Source of the DNA: DATIJJ01 sp039936115
GTDB taxonomy: Bacteria > Pseudomonadota > Gammaproteobacteria > DSM-16500
NCBI GenBank assembly: GCA_039936115.1
Contig: JBDTIZ010000174.1
Coordinates: 1-23,824 of the forward strand
DNA: 23,824 bases
Direction of reading: 5' to 3'
Part shown: in pieces, positions 5,760 to 14,717 of the stretch
How positions within the stretch are numbered: the first letter of the stretch is position 1
How the letters are laid out: each line of letters opens with the position of its first letter
The notes under the pieces: generated by a model
Seen by the model: the letters and a program-made list of their open reading frames with translations, nothing else
What the model was told of the DNA's origin: nothing
The model's database searches: none
Made by a program: the position numbers and the translations under genes

Positions 5760-8252
5760 ATGCAAACGACGTCGAGAGAAAAGCTATCTGATTTACCCAG
5801 TTTTGTAAAAAAAGATATCAACACAGATGATGAAAAACAATCCAAACAAGAAAAAACAAAATTGCCTACTTTTAAAACTAAAACCGCATTTTTTGATTTA
5901 TCAAAACAAGGTGATGTGTTTTTGCATCAACAGAGTGTTTTGCCGTCTAATTTAATTTTACACGCACGAGAACTCTTACTCCAATTTATCCGTACAACAT
6001 CAGGTGCTAAACCTGATTTCTTGCATGAAGAAACAGGTACCTATACCTATCCAAATCACACAACAAATCGATTCGATGCACTAGAAAAAATTATTGGTGG
6101 GTATAGTGGATTTTACGGTGAACACTTCGGACTTGCTGAGACCGCTCGACTATGCGATTACAGTAGTGATTGTATGACAAATATAGTCGAACATATCAAC
6201 GCACTCGCAGCAGTTTTACAACCTACGGATGCCGCTCCTACAAAAATAAAAATGACACATTCTATTGTCAAAGCTATTTACCTATTGTCACGTGCTTATC
6301 ATGAATTGATGCAGTCACAGCATAAACCACTTGCCGCCGCTAAATTGGTTATGCCTGCAGTGTTAGAAACGTGTGATAAATCGTTGTATCAGCTGCAGTC
6401 GCCAGATTCGTTGCAATATCCATTTGATACACAGGGACAGAATTCTCCTCGATCACGTATGATCAAAGAAATTTCCGAGAATTTACGTAAAATAAAGCTT
6501 GAGATTCTAGCAGGTGAAAAATTCCAAGAATTGGTAGAAAATATCGCTTCTGCAGTTCCTTCTCTACTGGGGAGTTATCATCAGGCTTGTAGAATATTAA
6601 AAGTAGTGTTGGCAACACAACAAGATGATCTTCTTAAATTCGATTTAGCATCTGAAAGAAAAATAGGTCTGTTGATTAAGGTGGTTTGCAGATTAGTGAG
6701 TGATTGCTGTGAATATAACAATGCATTAGGCATAAAATCAGCTAGCTGGTTTAATTTGATAATTGAGATGGATAAATTAATTCGTTTTCTAAGTCGTAAT
6801 GATAAAGGGATAGAATTAGTTAGTATTTTACCCTATCGAGTTAATCTCATTAAACGGGTGATGGAAACTGCTAGCAGTTTGGTTCGAATTTTTTGTAGAG
6901 CAATTGACACACCCGAATTTATCTACACAAAACATTTTTCAATTCGATCTATGGGTAGAGAAATCGAGAGATTTGCTAGTAGTAGAGTTATTAAAAAAAC
7001 TACAACATCAGAAGCACGTATGTTAATGCAAGATAGCCTGGCATTTGCAGATACCATTATTACAGATTTAGCGGTTAGCAAATTACTCCACGAAAAATAT
7101 AGAGATTACCGGGGATATTCAACCACACTCGTTAAATTTAATAATATCATCCTAAATGTTTCGATAGATATTGCAAATATCGAATATGATGGTACGCTTA
7201 ACATCCCACAAAACCGAAAACTTTTATTTTTAGTCAATTTGATGTGTAAATTAATTGATAGCTATACAAGAAAACTTAAACGATATCCGGATGAAAAACC
7301 AACTACAAAAATGTGGCTAAAATTGATGGCCGAAATAGAGCTTAACAAATCTAATTTTGCTAAAATATGTTTTACTGATTTGGAAGATATGTTCAGAAAA
7401 CAAGAAAGCGCATTGCAAAGAATTTTATTCAGTTCGTTCAAAGCAGATCGAACAAAAATTATGGAACTCATTTCGGCTTATCAAGATCAAGAAAAAGTAG
7501 TTCAGTTGTTTGCACCGAATCCTCTCAATATTAGCCAATATCCATTTGAAATGTTAGCATTAGTGATGATACGTCATCAGGAACTCTTAAAAGTACATTT
7601 TACAAAACCTGAAAATAAATGCAGTATCGATTATGACGCTGAAGAAATTGCTAGTGTGTTTATAGCAGCTACAATACGTAAAGATATGAATACACGTTTA
7701 CAAGAATTAGTTGAATGTACACATTTGTTATTTGGATATAAACATATACGTGAAATGTTTATTGAAATTTTAATTAATGTTAAAAACTCTAAATTGTGTG
7801 GAAATTTTATTAGTACTATTGTTATGTATGATCAAAATATTTATCAGTCTCAGAATAATGTAGGATATTTATTAGCAGTAGAGGATTTAGCCTTTATTCT
7901 TCAATTACTCATTAATCATGGACTGAATACACTGCATACTTGTCCAATAGATAATACGCTTTTGTTCGCATGGATGCAGGACGACGAAACGCTTAGGCAT
8001 CTTGTTACAGAAAACTTTGATGATTGTCTAATTCCGGCGCAACGAGCAAAGATGGTAGAAAGTCCTGTAGAAGCGGTTGTTAAACCTGACTTGACTGTCG
8101 ATGTCGAGGCAGAACAAAATGGCTTAGCTTCTTTATTTTTCTTAAGTTCAAAAGAAAATGTCGTACCGCGTAGTCCTAATATTGCAACTGAACCGGATAC
8201 GCAAGTCGTTAAAACACCTACATCTAGAGGTAATCGGGTATTTAATTTTTAA
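5760..8252 (+). CDS. Large orphan protein (830 aa), possible secreted effector
   Basis: I do not recognise this protein as a whole. There is no signal peptide or clear membrane segment. Residues about 1-45 are charged and low-complexity (DDEKQSKQEKTK), and the remainder to about 700 reads as helical, with many leucine/isoleucine heptad-like stretches. Around 703-768 a weak ankyrin-like pattern appears (DLAFILQLLINHGLNTL, then NTLLFAWMQDDETLRHLV). The last about 60 residues are proline/serine-rich and probably disordered (VVPRSPNIATEPD, KTPTSRGNRVFNF). The start has only a weak ribosome site but follows a good promoter by a sensible distance. Cytosolic size, no domains, a disordered tail and an ankyrin-bearing neighbour make a translocated effector plausible, but this is inference. 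No frameshift is seen over 2.5 kb, so the frame is surely coding. Confidence 0.75.
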   Translation: MQTTSREKLSDLPSFVKKDINTDDEKQSKQEKTKLPTFKTKTAFFDLSKQGDVFLHQQSVLPSNLILHARELLLQFIRTTSGAKPDFLHEETGTYTYPNHTTNRFDALEKIIGGYSGFYGEHFGLAETARLCDYSSDCMTNIVEHINALAAVLQPTDAAPTKIKMTHSIVKAIYLLSRAYHELMQSQHKPLAAAKLVMPAVLETCDKSLYQLQSPDSLQYPFDTQGQNSPRSRMIKEISENLRKIKLEILAGEKFQELVENIASAVPSLLGSYHQACRILKVVLATQQDDLLKFDLASERKIGLLIKVVCRLVSDCCEYNNALGIKSASWFNLIIEMDKLIRFLSRNDKGIELVSILPYRVNLIKRVMETASSLVRIFCRAIDTPEFIYTKHFSIRSMGREIERFASSRVIKKTTTSEARMLMQDSLAFADTIITDLAVSKLLHEKYRDYRGYSTTLVKFNNIILNVSIDIANIEYDGTLNIPQNRKLLFLVNLMCKLIDSYTRKLKRYPDEKPTTKMWLKLMAEIELNKSNFAKICFTDLEDMFRKQESALQRILFSSFKADRTKIMELISAYQDQEKVVQLFAPNPLNISQYPFEMLALVMIRHQELLKVHFTKPENKCSIDYDAEEIASVFIAATIRKDMNTRLQELVECTHLLFGYKHIREMFIEILINVKNSKLCGNFISTIVMYDQNIYQSQNNVGYLLAVEDLAFILQLLINHGLNTLHTCPIDNTLLFAWMQDDETLRHLVTENFDDCLIPAQRAKMVESPVEAVVKPDLTVDVEAEQNGLASLFFLSSKENVVPRSPNIATEPDTQVVKTPTSRGNRVFNF

Positions 8253-8385
8253 TAGAATTTAATTTTTTAGATTTTGGCATTTAGCACTATCGTTTGTGTT
8301 GAATAATTGTATTGTTAAAAATGCTGCCGTTTTCGTCTAAAATTATGAAAGTTAAGAATGACAGTAGGGAATTTGAGAACATTGC

Positions 8386-11076
8386 ATGACGCAAACTATT
8401 CTTTTGACCAACCTCGCAAAATATCTGCGTTTAACAAATCCAGACACCACAGCTGAAGTAAGAGTTGCTTTAGAGCGACATGGTCATTGTTTTGGCTTAT
8501 CGTTGTGTCACGGTGCTATTCACAAAACGGGTAAATTAGATATTTGGTTAGACGAATTAGTTTATATTGCAACGTGGAATGGATTGCTTGAGCCCCGAAA
8601 GCTACGAAATGAAGCCAATCAAAAAGTGATTGAAGAACCTGATAAATCATTTAATAAAGCATTGAGCTTTATCATATTTCATCATGCTAGCGAGGATAAG
8701 GAATACAAAGATGTACAGCTGACTGGTATGGAACAAATCTCTATTCTCGATCCAGACCATCAAATCGTAATCGAATTTAACCACGTGGGACACATCTCGC
8801 GATATATCAAAATCCAAAGTATTTTTGAAATAATTGATAAAAACGGTGACTGTAGATATATCGAAAAGAGAGAATTTTTCGTCAAAGATTTTACAACAAG
8901 AAAATTGGCGGCATTTTTAAAACAAAATACAACAATGATTGAGGAATCCATTTGCTTAATCCATGCACTCCGCCACACATTATCGCTTTGTTATGAAAAC
9001 AAAATTTGGATTCTCTATCACCCTAATTATGACCATACTAAAAAAGAAACTATTCATAAAAAATTTTTCTCAAGTCATTTTGTCGCAGGAGAAATATTAG
9101 ATATCGTAGGTACAACAATCGGGATTGAATTCGCTTCTTTTGATCAACATCTGAAAATTGAGTATCCAGAAGAGAAAACAACAGTGAAAGCATTGCAAAA
9201 CAGTGGACTTTCATTAATGGCAAAATTCAAACCGTTAGAGTTGCCGGCGCTGCTAGCGTTAGCAGATCAAACAGAAGAGGGACGAATAACGATTGCTATA
9301 GAACTTGCAAGAATTGATTTGGAAGAATGGACAGGATTGTGTTGGATAATAATTCGGGCACCGAATTGTGTGGACAAAGCATTGAGCATTGCACTGAAGA
9401 CATCTATCGGAATTCACGAGGCACTCACAAAAACACGCTTAAAATTTTCCAAGCAAATGACGCCGGGTTTGTCCTTGCTTTTCAGACAAAAAGAATCTGA
9501 CGCAGAAAAATTTATATTTGAAGCGGCATTGGCAGAATGGGATGAGGCAAAACTCTCCGCTATGTTGCAAACAGGTGTTAATCCAAATCGAATGAAAATA
9601 GGCACTTTATTAAATCATAAGTTTAATCAGCTAGAGCAGGGTATAGCTATTCAAAAAAGAATTATTATGTTACTGCTACATCATGGATTAGATCAAGACG
9701 TTGTCATTGATGAATTAAGAAATACATTGCTACATTTTGTTTTATTACTAAATGATATTGATTTAGTGCAATGTGTTATTCAGCCCAGTAACATTTTAAT
9801 AAGAAACAATGCTAATCAAACGTCTTTTCAATTAGCAAGTTATTACCATGGTGCAGGGTTTGATCCTAGAATTATTCAATTATTTTTACCTCATGAAATG
9901 CAAGAGGCTGTTGCCGATTTTGATCTCAAGCGAGTAAACGATCTGTTTGCACAAGGTGCGGATAGCAAACAGGTTCATGTTAGCAAAACATTCAAGCGTT
10001 GGGCAAAAAAAATAAATTCAATTCAGTCAGACGTTGATAAAAATCTTACACAAAAAAAAATGGAAGCCATTTTTGATCTATTGATTGTGTTTGGGATTGA
10101 TATCAATGCACCAGATCAAGAGGAATTTACAGCGTTACATTGGGGGGCGCATTATAATTGTGTTTCTTTAGTGAGATTAGCGCTTAATAAAGGGGCTAAT
10201 CATCTGAAAAAAAACAGAGAGGGACGTACACCTTTTCAAGAAGCAAAAGCTTTAAACGGCGAGACGCTTGATCCGAATATAATAGCCTTGTTCAAAGAAA
10301 AAAATACGGAATCACTGCCAGAAGCCATTAGAAGACTTTGCGTTGAAGAAGTAATTTATTTGTTAGAAAGCGGAATTACAAATGAAAATGTAGCGCTTCC
10401 CGATGTGTTTCGTTTCATTTATAAAGATAATTGGCATTTAATGAATGAACCAGCACGAGCCATCTATACGATCAAAGAAATTATATCTCATTTAATCAAC
10501 TACAGTTTTTCTATTAACGAAGGCGATCAGTTTGGAAATACCATTTTACATTGGGCAGCTTATATTAATAATTCTAATATTGTTGAGTATTTGCTGAGAC
10601 TTGGTGCGAATCCATTAGTACAGAATGTAAATGATATTACACCTCTGCAAAAGGGAAAAATGACAAATGATCTGAGGCTTGACGCACAAATTAAAACTAT
10701 GTTTCTGGAAAGAAGTTTTTGTGCTGTCTCAGATGATAAACAATGTCCACCAAACTTTAAAAAACATCTTGCAAAAGATGCATTAACGACACTCAAAAAC
10801 TTATTGAGACACGAATATTTGCCATCACCAGGTTTAGGTTTTTTTAGTCGTAAAATGAAACGAAGATCACATGAGGTTGAGGTGATAAATGTCCTGGCTG
10901 GCTTTAATGATTATATTAATGTTCAGAGTATTTATGATGTTTTAACATCGGCTAAAAAAAGGCTTAAGCCAAATGGTGTCTTAGTTGGTATTTTATCCTT
11001 TTGCGCGACTTTAAATGGTGAAAAACTTATACTGACTGAAGCAAAAACGAATTCGTGTTTTTCTTTGCGTGCCTAA
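8386..11076 (+). CDS. Predicted effector: C58/YopT-like papain-fold N-terminus with ankyrin repeats
   Basis: This 896-residue protein shows two readable parts. At the N-terminus, HGHCFGLSLCHGA (32-44) places C35 in a G-x-C-x-G-L-S setting. Further on, RHTLSLCYENKIWILYHPNYD (about 196-216) matches the 'HAIAL...FFDPNxG' pattern of papain-like C58 (YopT-type) proteases, with H197 fifteen residues before the YHPN turn. The usual third Asp is His (H212), though D216 is near. Ankyrin repeats are clear at about 579-610 (FTALHWGAHYNCVSLVRLALNKGAN) and 715-745 (GNTILHWAAYINNSNIVEYLLRLGANP), and degenerate ones occur near 385-500. The C-terminal 100 residues contain a basic patch (SRKMKRRSH) and end in a separate small domain. 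There is no signal peptide. Ankyrin plus a protease-like head is typical of host-targeted effectors of intracellular bacteria. ATG 8386 has a modest ribosome site. The substrate is unknown, and catalytic competence is uncertain. Confidence 0.72.
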   Translation: MTQTILLTNLAKYLRLTNPDTTAEVRVALERHGHCFGLSLCHGAIHKTGKLDIWLDELVYIATWNGLLEPRKLRNEANQKVIEEPDKSFNKALSFIIFHHASEDKEYKDVQLTGMEQISILDPDHQIVIEFNHVGHISRYIKIQSIFEIIDKNGDCRYIEKREFFVKDFTTRKLAAFLKQNTTMIEESICLIHALRHTLSLCYENKIWILYHPNYDHTKKETIHKKFFSSHFVAGEILDIVGTTIGIEFASFDQHLKIEYPEEKTTVKALQNSGLSLMAKFKPLELPALLALADQTEEGRITIAIELARIDLEEWTGLCWIIIRAPNCVDKALSIALKTSIGIHEALTKTRLKFSKQMTPGLSLLFRQKESDAEKFIFEAALAEWDEAKLSAMLQTGVNPNRMKIGTLLNHKFNQLEQGIAIQKRIIMLLLHHGLDQDVVIDELRNTLLHFVLLLNDIDLVQCVIQPSNILIRNNANQTSFQLASYYHGAGFDPRIIQLFLPHEMQEAVADFDLKRVNDLFAQGADSKQVHVSKTFKRWAKKINSIQSDVDKNLTQKKMEAIFDLLIVFGIDINAPDQEEFTALHWGAHYNCVSLVRLALNKGANHLKKNREGRTPFQEAKALNGETLDPNIIALFKEKNTESLPEAIRRLCVEEVIYLLESGITNENVALPDVFRFIYKDNWHLMNEPARAIYTIKEIISHLINYSFSINEGDQFGNTILHWAAYINNSNIVEYLLRLGANPLVQNVNDITPLQKGKMTNDLRLDAQIKTMFLERSFCAVSDDKQCPPNFKKHLAKDALTTLKNLLRHEYLPSPGLGFFSRKMKRRSHEVEVINVLAGFNDYINVQSIYDVLTSAKKRLKPNGVLVGILSFCATLNGEKLILTEAKTNSCFSLRA

Positions 11077-11150
11077 TCGTATTGCATATTGTGCCGTAAC
11101 AAAAACCAGCGCATTATAAGAGAAGGCGTTTTCATTGGAAGAAAAAGCAC

Positions 11151-13787
11151 ATGATGGATTTGAACTGGTTTCAGGTGGGTCCACTCCCGGCGAATATCAT
11201 AACAGGTACCTACAGTTATAAATTGGTTGCTTTATCGTATTTAATCGCCGTATTGGCATCTTATGTTGCATTAGATCTTGCGGGCCGTTTACGCGCAGAG
11301 ACCAATAAACAAATTCAATATTATTGGCTGATTGGCGGTTCATTTACGATGGGCGCCGGTATTTGGTCAATGCATTTTATTGGTATGTTGGCATTTGTTA
11401 TGCCTATGCCTATGAGTTATGAGCTTACTTGGACTATTTTATCTTTGTTTGTTGCAATGTTGGCATCAGGTATTGCGCTATATATATTGCGTGTTAAGCA
11501 GCGTCCAGTGTTGGAAATAGCCATTGGTGGTGTTTTCATGGGGCTTGCGATTGCTACCATGCATTATATGGGCATGGAGGGCATGAAATCACATGTTGAT
11601 ATTCATTATTTGCCTGGATTGTTTTTCTTATCAATTGGTATTGCGATTGCAGCAGCAGAAGCGGCACTTTGGCTTGTGTTGGAGAGTAATCAAGGTACAT
11701 TCAAGCGACAGATTCGTTTAAAAATTGTCAGTGCTCTAGTGATGGGTGCTGCCATCTGTGGCATGCACTATACGGGTATGGCGGCTGCAGTATTTACACC
11801 TCTGACACATACCATGATGGCGACTGAAACCATTCAACCTTATCTGCTAGCTTTTTTTATTGCGGGTATTACAGGTTTAATTACTAGTATTGCTTTGACA
11901 ATCTCAACGTACTATCGACAGCTTATTAATGCAGTACAAAATGAAAAAGAATTTTTAAATGTGATGCTTGATAATATAGAGAACGGCATTATTGCTTGCG
12001 ATGCTGTGGGTAAAATTACTGTATTTAACGAGATATTACAAAAATATCTTCCAATCCGTAGAAACGGTAAAGCATCTAATAATTTATCTGAGTATTTTGA
12101 TTTATATCCTCTTAACAGCAATACACCTATTACCATCGAAAATTCACCTCTTTACCGTGCGTTGCAAAATGAGCATTTTCAGGGGTTAGAATTTAATCTC
12201 ACGTTTAAACATGGTGAAACACGTCAAGTGACAATTGACGGGCAACCTATCATTAATGCAGAAGGCAGAAAGCTGGGTGCTGTCATTGTTATTCATGATG
12301 TGACCGAAATTAAAAAAACAGAAAAAATCAAAAATGAATTTGTCGCAGTAGTCAGTCATGAATTGCGAACACCACTCACGTCTATCCGAGGTTCATTAGG
12401 TCTTATATTAGGCGGAATAACGGGTGAAATGCCGTCTAAAATGAAAAGCTTGCTTGAAATTGCAAATAATAATTGCGAACGCTTAGTTCGCTTGATAAAT
12501 GATATTTTAGATGTTGAAAAAATTGAAGCAGGAAAAATGAATTTTATTTTTACCCAATTAGATATTGCAACTGTAATTGAGAGTGCTATTGCAGTCACGA
12601 AATCTATTGCTGACAAAGCACAAATTGAGCTTATATTCAAATCAACTAAAAAAATGGAAGTCCGTGGTGATTATGATAGATTGATGCAAGTTTTAGTGAA
12701 TCTAATTTCTAACGCGATACGTTTTTCAAGACCCGGACAAGCGATTAGAATCACAACGTCACACAACGAAAAGACTACGCGTATAGCAATTACTGATCAG
12801 GGTGAAGGCATTACAGAAGAATTTCACTCGCGAATTTTTCAAAAATTTGCTCAAGCCAATACTTCAAACACCCGTAGCAAAGGTGGTACAGGATTGGGAT
12901 TAAGTATTTGCAAGGCAATTATAGAACGGCATGACGGTACAATTGATTTTACTTCGCATCCAGGTGAGGGTGCCTGTTTTTATTTTGAATTGCCAAACTT
13001 CGATGCGCAAGAGGATACAAAAACACCGACGCTAGTAGATGGGAAGGTTTCTAGCCCAGTCAAAATATTGGTATGCGATAGCAACCCAGATACAGCAGAG
13101 TATCTGCAAAAGTTTTTGTTAGAACATAATATTGAATCGGATCTTGCTTTTACAGCGCATCAAGCATCAGAAATGTTACATAAGAATCATTATAATGCGA
13201 TGACATTAGATTTGATTTTGTCAGATAGTGACGGCATTAAATTTATAAATGAATTACGTATGGATCCTGTGACTCGACAGATACCGATTGTCGTTATTTC
13301 ATCTATCATCGAGGACGGTAAACACGAATTTAATGGGAATGGTTTCCCTGTGCTTGATTGGATTGAAAAACCCATTGATAAGGCACGGCTAGAAAAATTG
13401 ATAACTTATATTTCCGATAAATTTCCCAAAATATTATGTATTGAAGATGATATTGATGTGGCAAAGATTTTTCAGTTGTTATTGAAAGATGAAGCGAATG
13501 TAGTTGTTGCATCCACATTAGCAAGGGCAAAAGAATTATTATCAACGGAAGGATTTGATCTTATTATTCTTGACCTCATATTACCTGATGGCATGGGAAC
13601 CGACATTTTACCTTGTGTGAATTGCGAGACGAAAAAAATTATTCCAGTCATTGTTTTTTCGGCGTCTGTTTTAGATAAAAAATATGCGCATCTGGTTAAA
13701 GCTTCATTAGTTAAATCAAAAGTTTCGAATGAAGAATTGATTGCGATTATTCATTCTGCTATTGCTTCTCGTGATAAAATTGTTTAG
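11151..13787 (+). CDS. Hybrid sensor histidine kinase: MHYT-PAS-HisKA-HATPase-REC-REC
   Basis: This is an 878-residue inner-membrane sensor. Residues about 22-255 hold seven hydrophobic helices with the three MHYT motifs MHFIGM (74-79), MHYMGM (137-142) and MHYTGM (205-210), a module proposed to sense diatomic gases or redox state through a bound metal. A PAS domain follows (about 265-388). The kinase core has the H-box SHELRTPLTS (H403), N-box NLISNAIRFS (517-526), G1 DQGEGI (549-554), F-box FQKFAQ and G2 GGTGLGLSI (578-586). Two receiver domains follow: the first with D643, phospho-acceptor D687 and K740-P741, the second with E765-D766-D767 and phospho-acceptor D808. No HPt domain is fused, so a separate phosphotransfer partner is expected. 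Start is ATG 11151 or the adjacent 11154; GGAAGAA lies upstream. All catalytic residues are present. The gene appears monocistronic and its output is unknown. Confidence 0.93.
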   Translation: MMDLNWFQVGPLPANIITGTYSYKLVALSYLIAVLASYVALDLAGRLRAETNKQIQYYWLIGGSFTMGAGIWSMHFIGMLAFVMPMPMSYELTWTILSLFVAMLASGIALYILRVKQRPVLEIAIGGVFMGLAIATMHYMGMEGMKSHVDIHYLPGLFFLSIGIAIAAAEAALWLVLESNQGTFKRQIRLKIVSALVMGAAICGMHYTGMAAAVFTPLTHTMMATETIQPYLLAFFIAGITGLITSIALTISTYYRQLINAVQNEKEFLNVMLDNIENGIIACDAVGKITVFNEILQKYLPIRRNGKASNNLSEYFDLYPLNSNTPITIENSPLYRALQNEHFQGLEFNLTFKHGETRQVTIDGQPIINAEGRKLGAVIVIHDVTEIKKTEKIKNEFVAVVSHELRTPLTSIRGSLGLILGGITGEMPSKMKSLLEIANNNCERLVRLINDILDVEKIEAGKMNFIFTQLDIATVIESAIAVTKSIADKAQIELIFKSTKKMEVRGDYDRLMQVLVNLISNAIRFSRPGQAIRITTSHNEKTTRIAITDQGEGITEEFHSRIFQKFAQANTSNTRSKGGTGLGLSICKAIIERHDGTIDFTSHPGEGACFYFELPNFDAQEDTKTPTLVDGKVSSPVKILVCDSNPDTAEYLQKFLLEHNIESDLAFTAHQASEMLHKNHYNAMTLDLILSDSDGIKFINELRMDPVTRQIPIVVISSIIEDGKHEFNGNGFPVLDWIEKPIDKARLEKLITYISDKFPKILCIEDDIDVAKIFQLLLKDEANVVVASTLARAKELLSTEGFDLIILDLILPDGMGTDILPCVNCETKKIIPVIVFSASVLDKKYAHLVKASLVKSKVSNEELIAIIHSAIASRDKIV

Positions 13788-13891
13788 AGTGCGTGGCTTG
13801 TGTTAGATGCTGTTTTAATTTTTAAAAAACCCCTCAAGTTCTTTCTCTTGCGGTATTTCAGAAAAAGCCTGTCACCTTATTACCTTATTGT

Positions 13892-13943
13892 AGTGTTCTA
13901 CAATTCACACAACATTGGCATTTTTTGTGAATTGTAAAACACT
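13892..13943. repeat. Long imperfect inverted repeat (18-bp arms, 16-base loop)
   Basis: The arm 13892-13909 (AGTGTTCTACAATTCACA) and the arm 13926-13943 are reverse complements with one mismatch in 18. No T-run follows on either strand, so a classic intrinsic terminator is unlikely. It lies between the kinase gene and the small secreted protein gene. It could be a terminator stem, a regulator-binding site upstream of the secreted protein, or a remnant of a small inverted-repeat element. Confidence 0.7.
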
Positions 13944-14000
13944 GCGTCAATATTTACTTCTTATATCTCATAATTAATTAACTAAACAAAAAGGAACAAT

Positions 14001-14372
14001 ATGAAATTATTTACTTTGCTTTTAACCAGTATTTTTTTGCTATCAAACACTGTCGCATTCGGTGGTGTTGTATCGATTAATATAACCAGTCGATTAAACC
14101 GCCCCATCTATCTCTCAGCTAAAGCGCAACCTAAGCCCGGTGAAACGATCCAGGTATCTCCTGCTGTATTGACGCGATCAGCAGGTAACCAATTAGTGAT
14201 ATTTGATTCTATCAATTTAAACGATTCTTATTTTGAATTTTATCTAGGCGAATTTCCGGGTGATGAAAGCTGTACATTTGCTTATGAACTTAAGCATGGA
14301 ATTTCACTCGCAGAATGTCCTGATATTCATTATAAAATTTCTGCGGATAAAAAAAGTCTTCTTATTTCTTAG
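14001..14372 (+). CDS. Small secreted/periplasmic protein, unknown function
   Basis: This is a 123-residue protein with a textbook signal peptide: MK, then a hydrophobic core LFTLLLTSIFLLS, with likely cleavage around residue 20-22 (TVAFG-GV). The mature part looks beta-rich (VVSINITSRLNRPIYLSA, QLVIFDSINL, YFEFYLGEF) and carries only two cysteines, C91 and C106, suited to one disulfide bond. The ribosome site AAGGAA (13991-13996) lies four bases before ATG 14001 and confirms the start. I do not recognise a family. It precedes the giant adhesin gene on the same strand but is separated from it by 351 bases with hairpins, so a common operon is doubtful. Confidence 0.8.
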   Translation: MKLFTLLLTSIFLLSNTVAFGGVVSINITSRLNRPIYLSAKAQPKPGETIQVSPAVLTRSAGNQLVIFDSINLNDSYFEFYLGEFPGDESCTFAYELKHGISLAECPDIHYKISADKKSLLIS

Positions 14373-14482
14373 TGCACACGAAAAAGCTAGATGGATGAAT
14401 AGTTGATGTACGGAACATTATTCATATCATTGCTCAACGACCAGGTAGAATTTAAACCTATTTTAGGGCTATTTCCCCCTTC

Positions 14483-14546
14483 TGGCTTAAACTTTCAAAT
14501 CCCGTCCAAAATGTTCAATTTTAAGCCACAAAACTCTCTTTTTTTT
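14483..14546 (+). terminator. Candidate terminator after the small secreted protein gene
   Basis: TGGCTTAAA (14483-14491) pairs exactly with TTTAAGCCA (14520-14528). A run of eight Ts lies at 14539-14546. The loop is long (28 bases) and the T-run begins 11 bases after the stem, so this is not an ideal intrinsic terminator. Confidence 0.35.
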
Positions 14547-14603
14547 GTATCTTTTTGCAATTAAATCTATTTATTTTTCTGATTGTTACGAAATAGTGAG
14601 CAC

Positions 14604-14618
14604 TTTAGCTGGGCTAAA
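14604..14618. promoter_or_regulatory. Perfect short palindrome upstream of the adhesin promoter
   Basis: TTTAGC and GCTAAA are exact complements around TGG. It sits just upstream of the candidate -35 at 14630, a typical position for a regulator-binding site. Confidence 0.3.
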
Positions 14619-14629
14619 ACCACATAACG

Positions 14630-14658
14630 TTCAAGGATTGGCCTAAACTTAATATATA
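14630..14658 (+). promoter_or_regulatory. Candidate promoter of the adhesin gene
   Basis: TTCAAG (14630-14635) and TATATA (14653-14658) are separated by 17 bases. Both match the sigma70 consensus only moderately. The leader to ATG 14724 would be about 60 bases. Confidence 0.35.
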
Positions 14659-14712
14659 AAGTAGTTTATTCAACAATATTTAGGGGTTGTACCAGGTAGA
14701 AAAGGTGTCATC

Positions 14713-14717
14713 AGGAG
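14713..14717 (+). promoter_or_regulatory. Ribosome binding site that sets the adhesin start
   Basis: AGGAG ends six bases before ATG 14724. In-frame ATGs at 14733 and 14736 are less well spaced, so 14724 is chosen. Confidence 0.75.
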
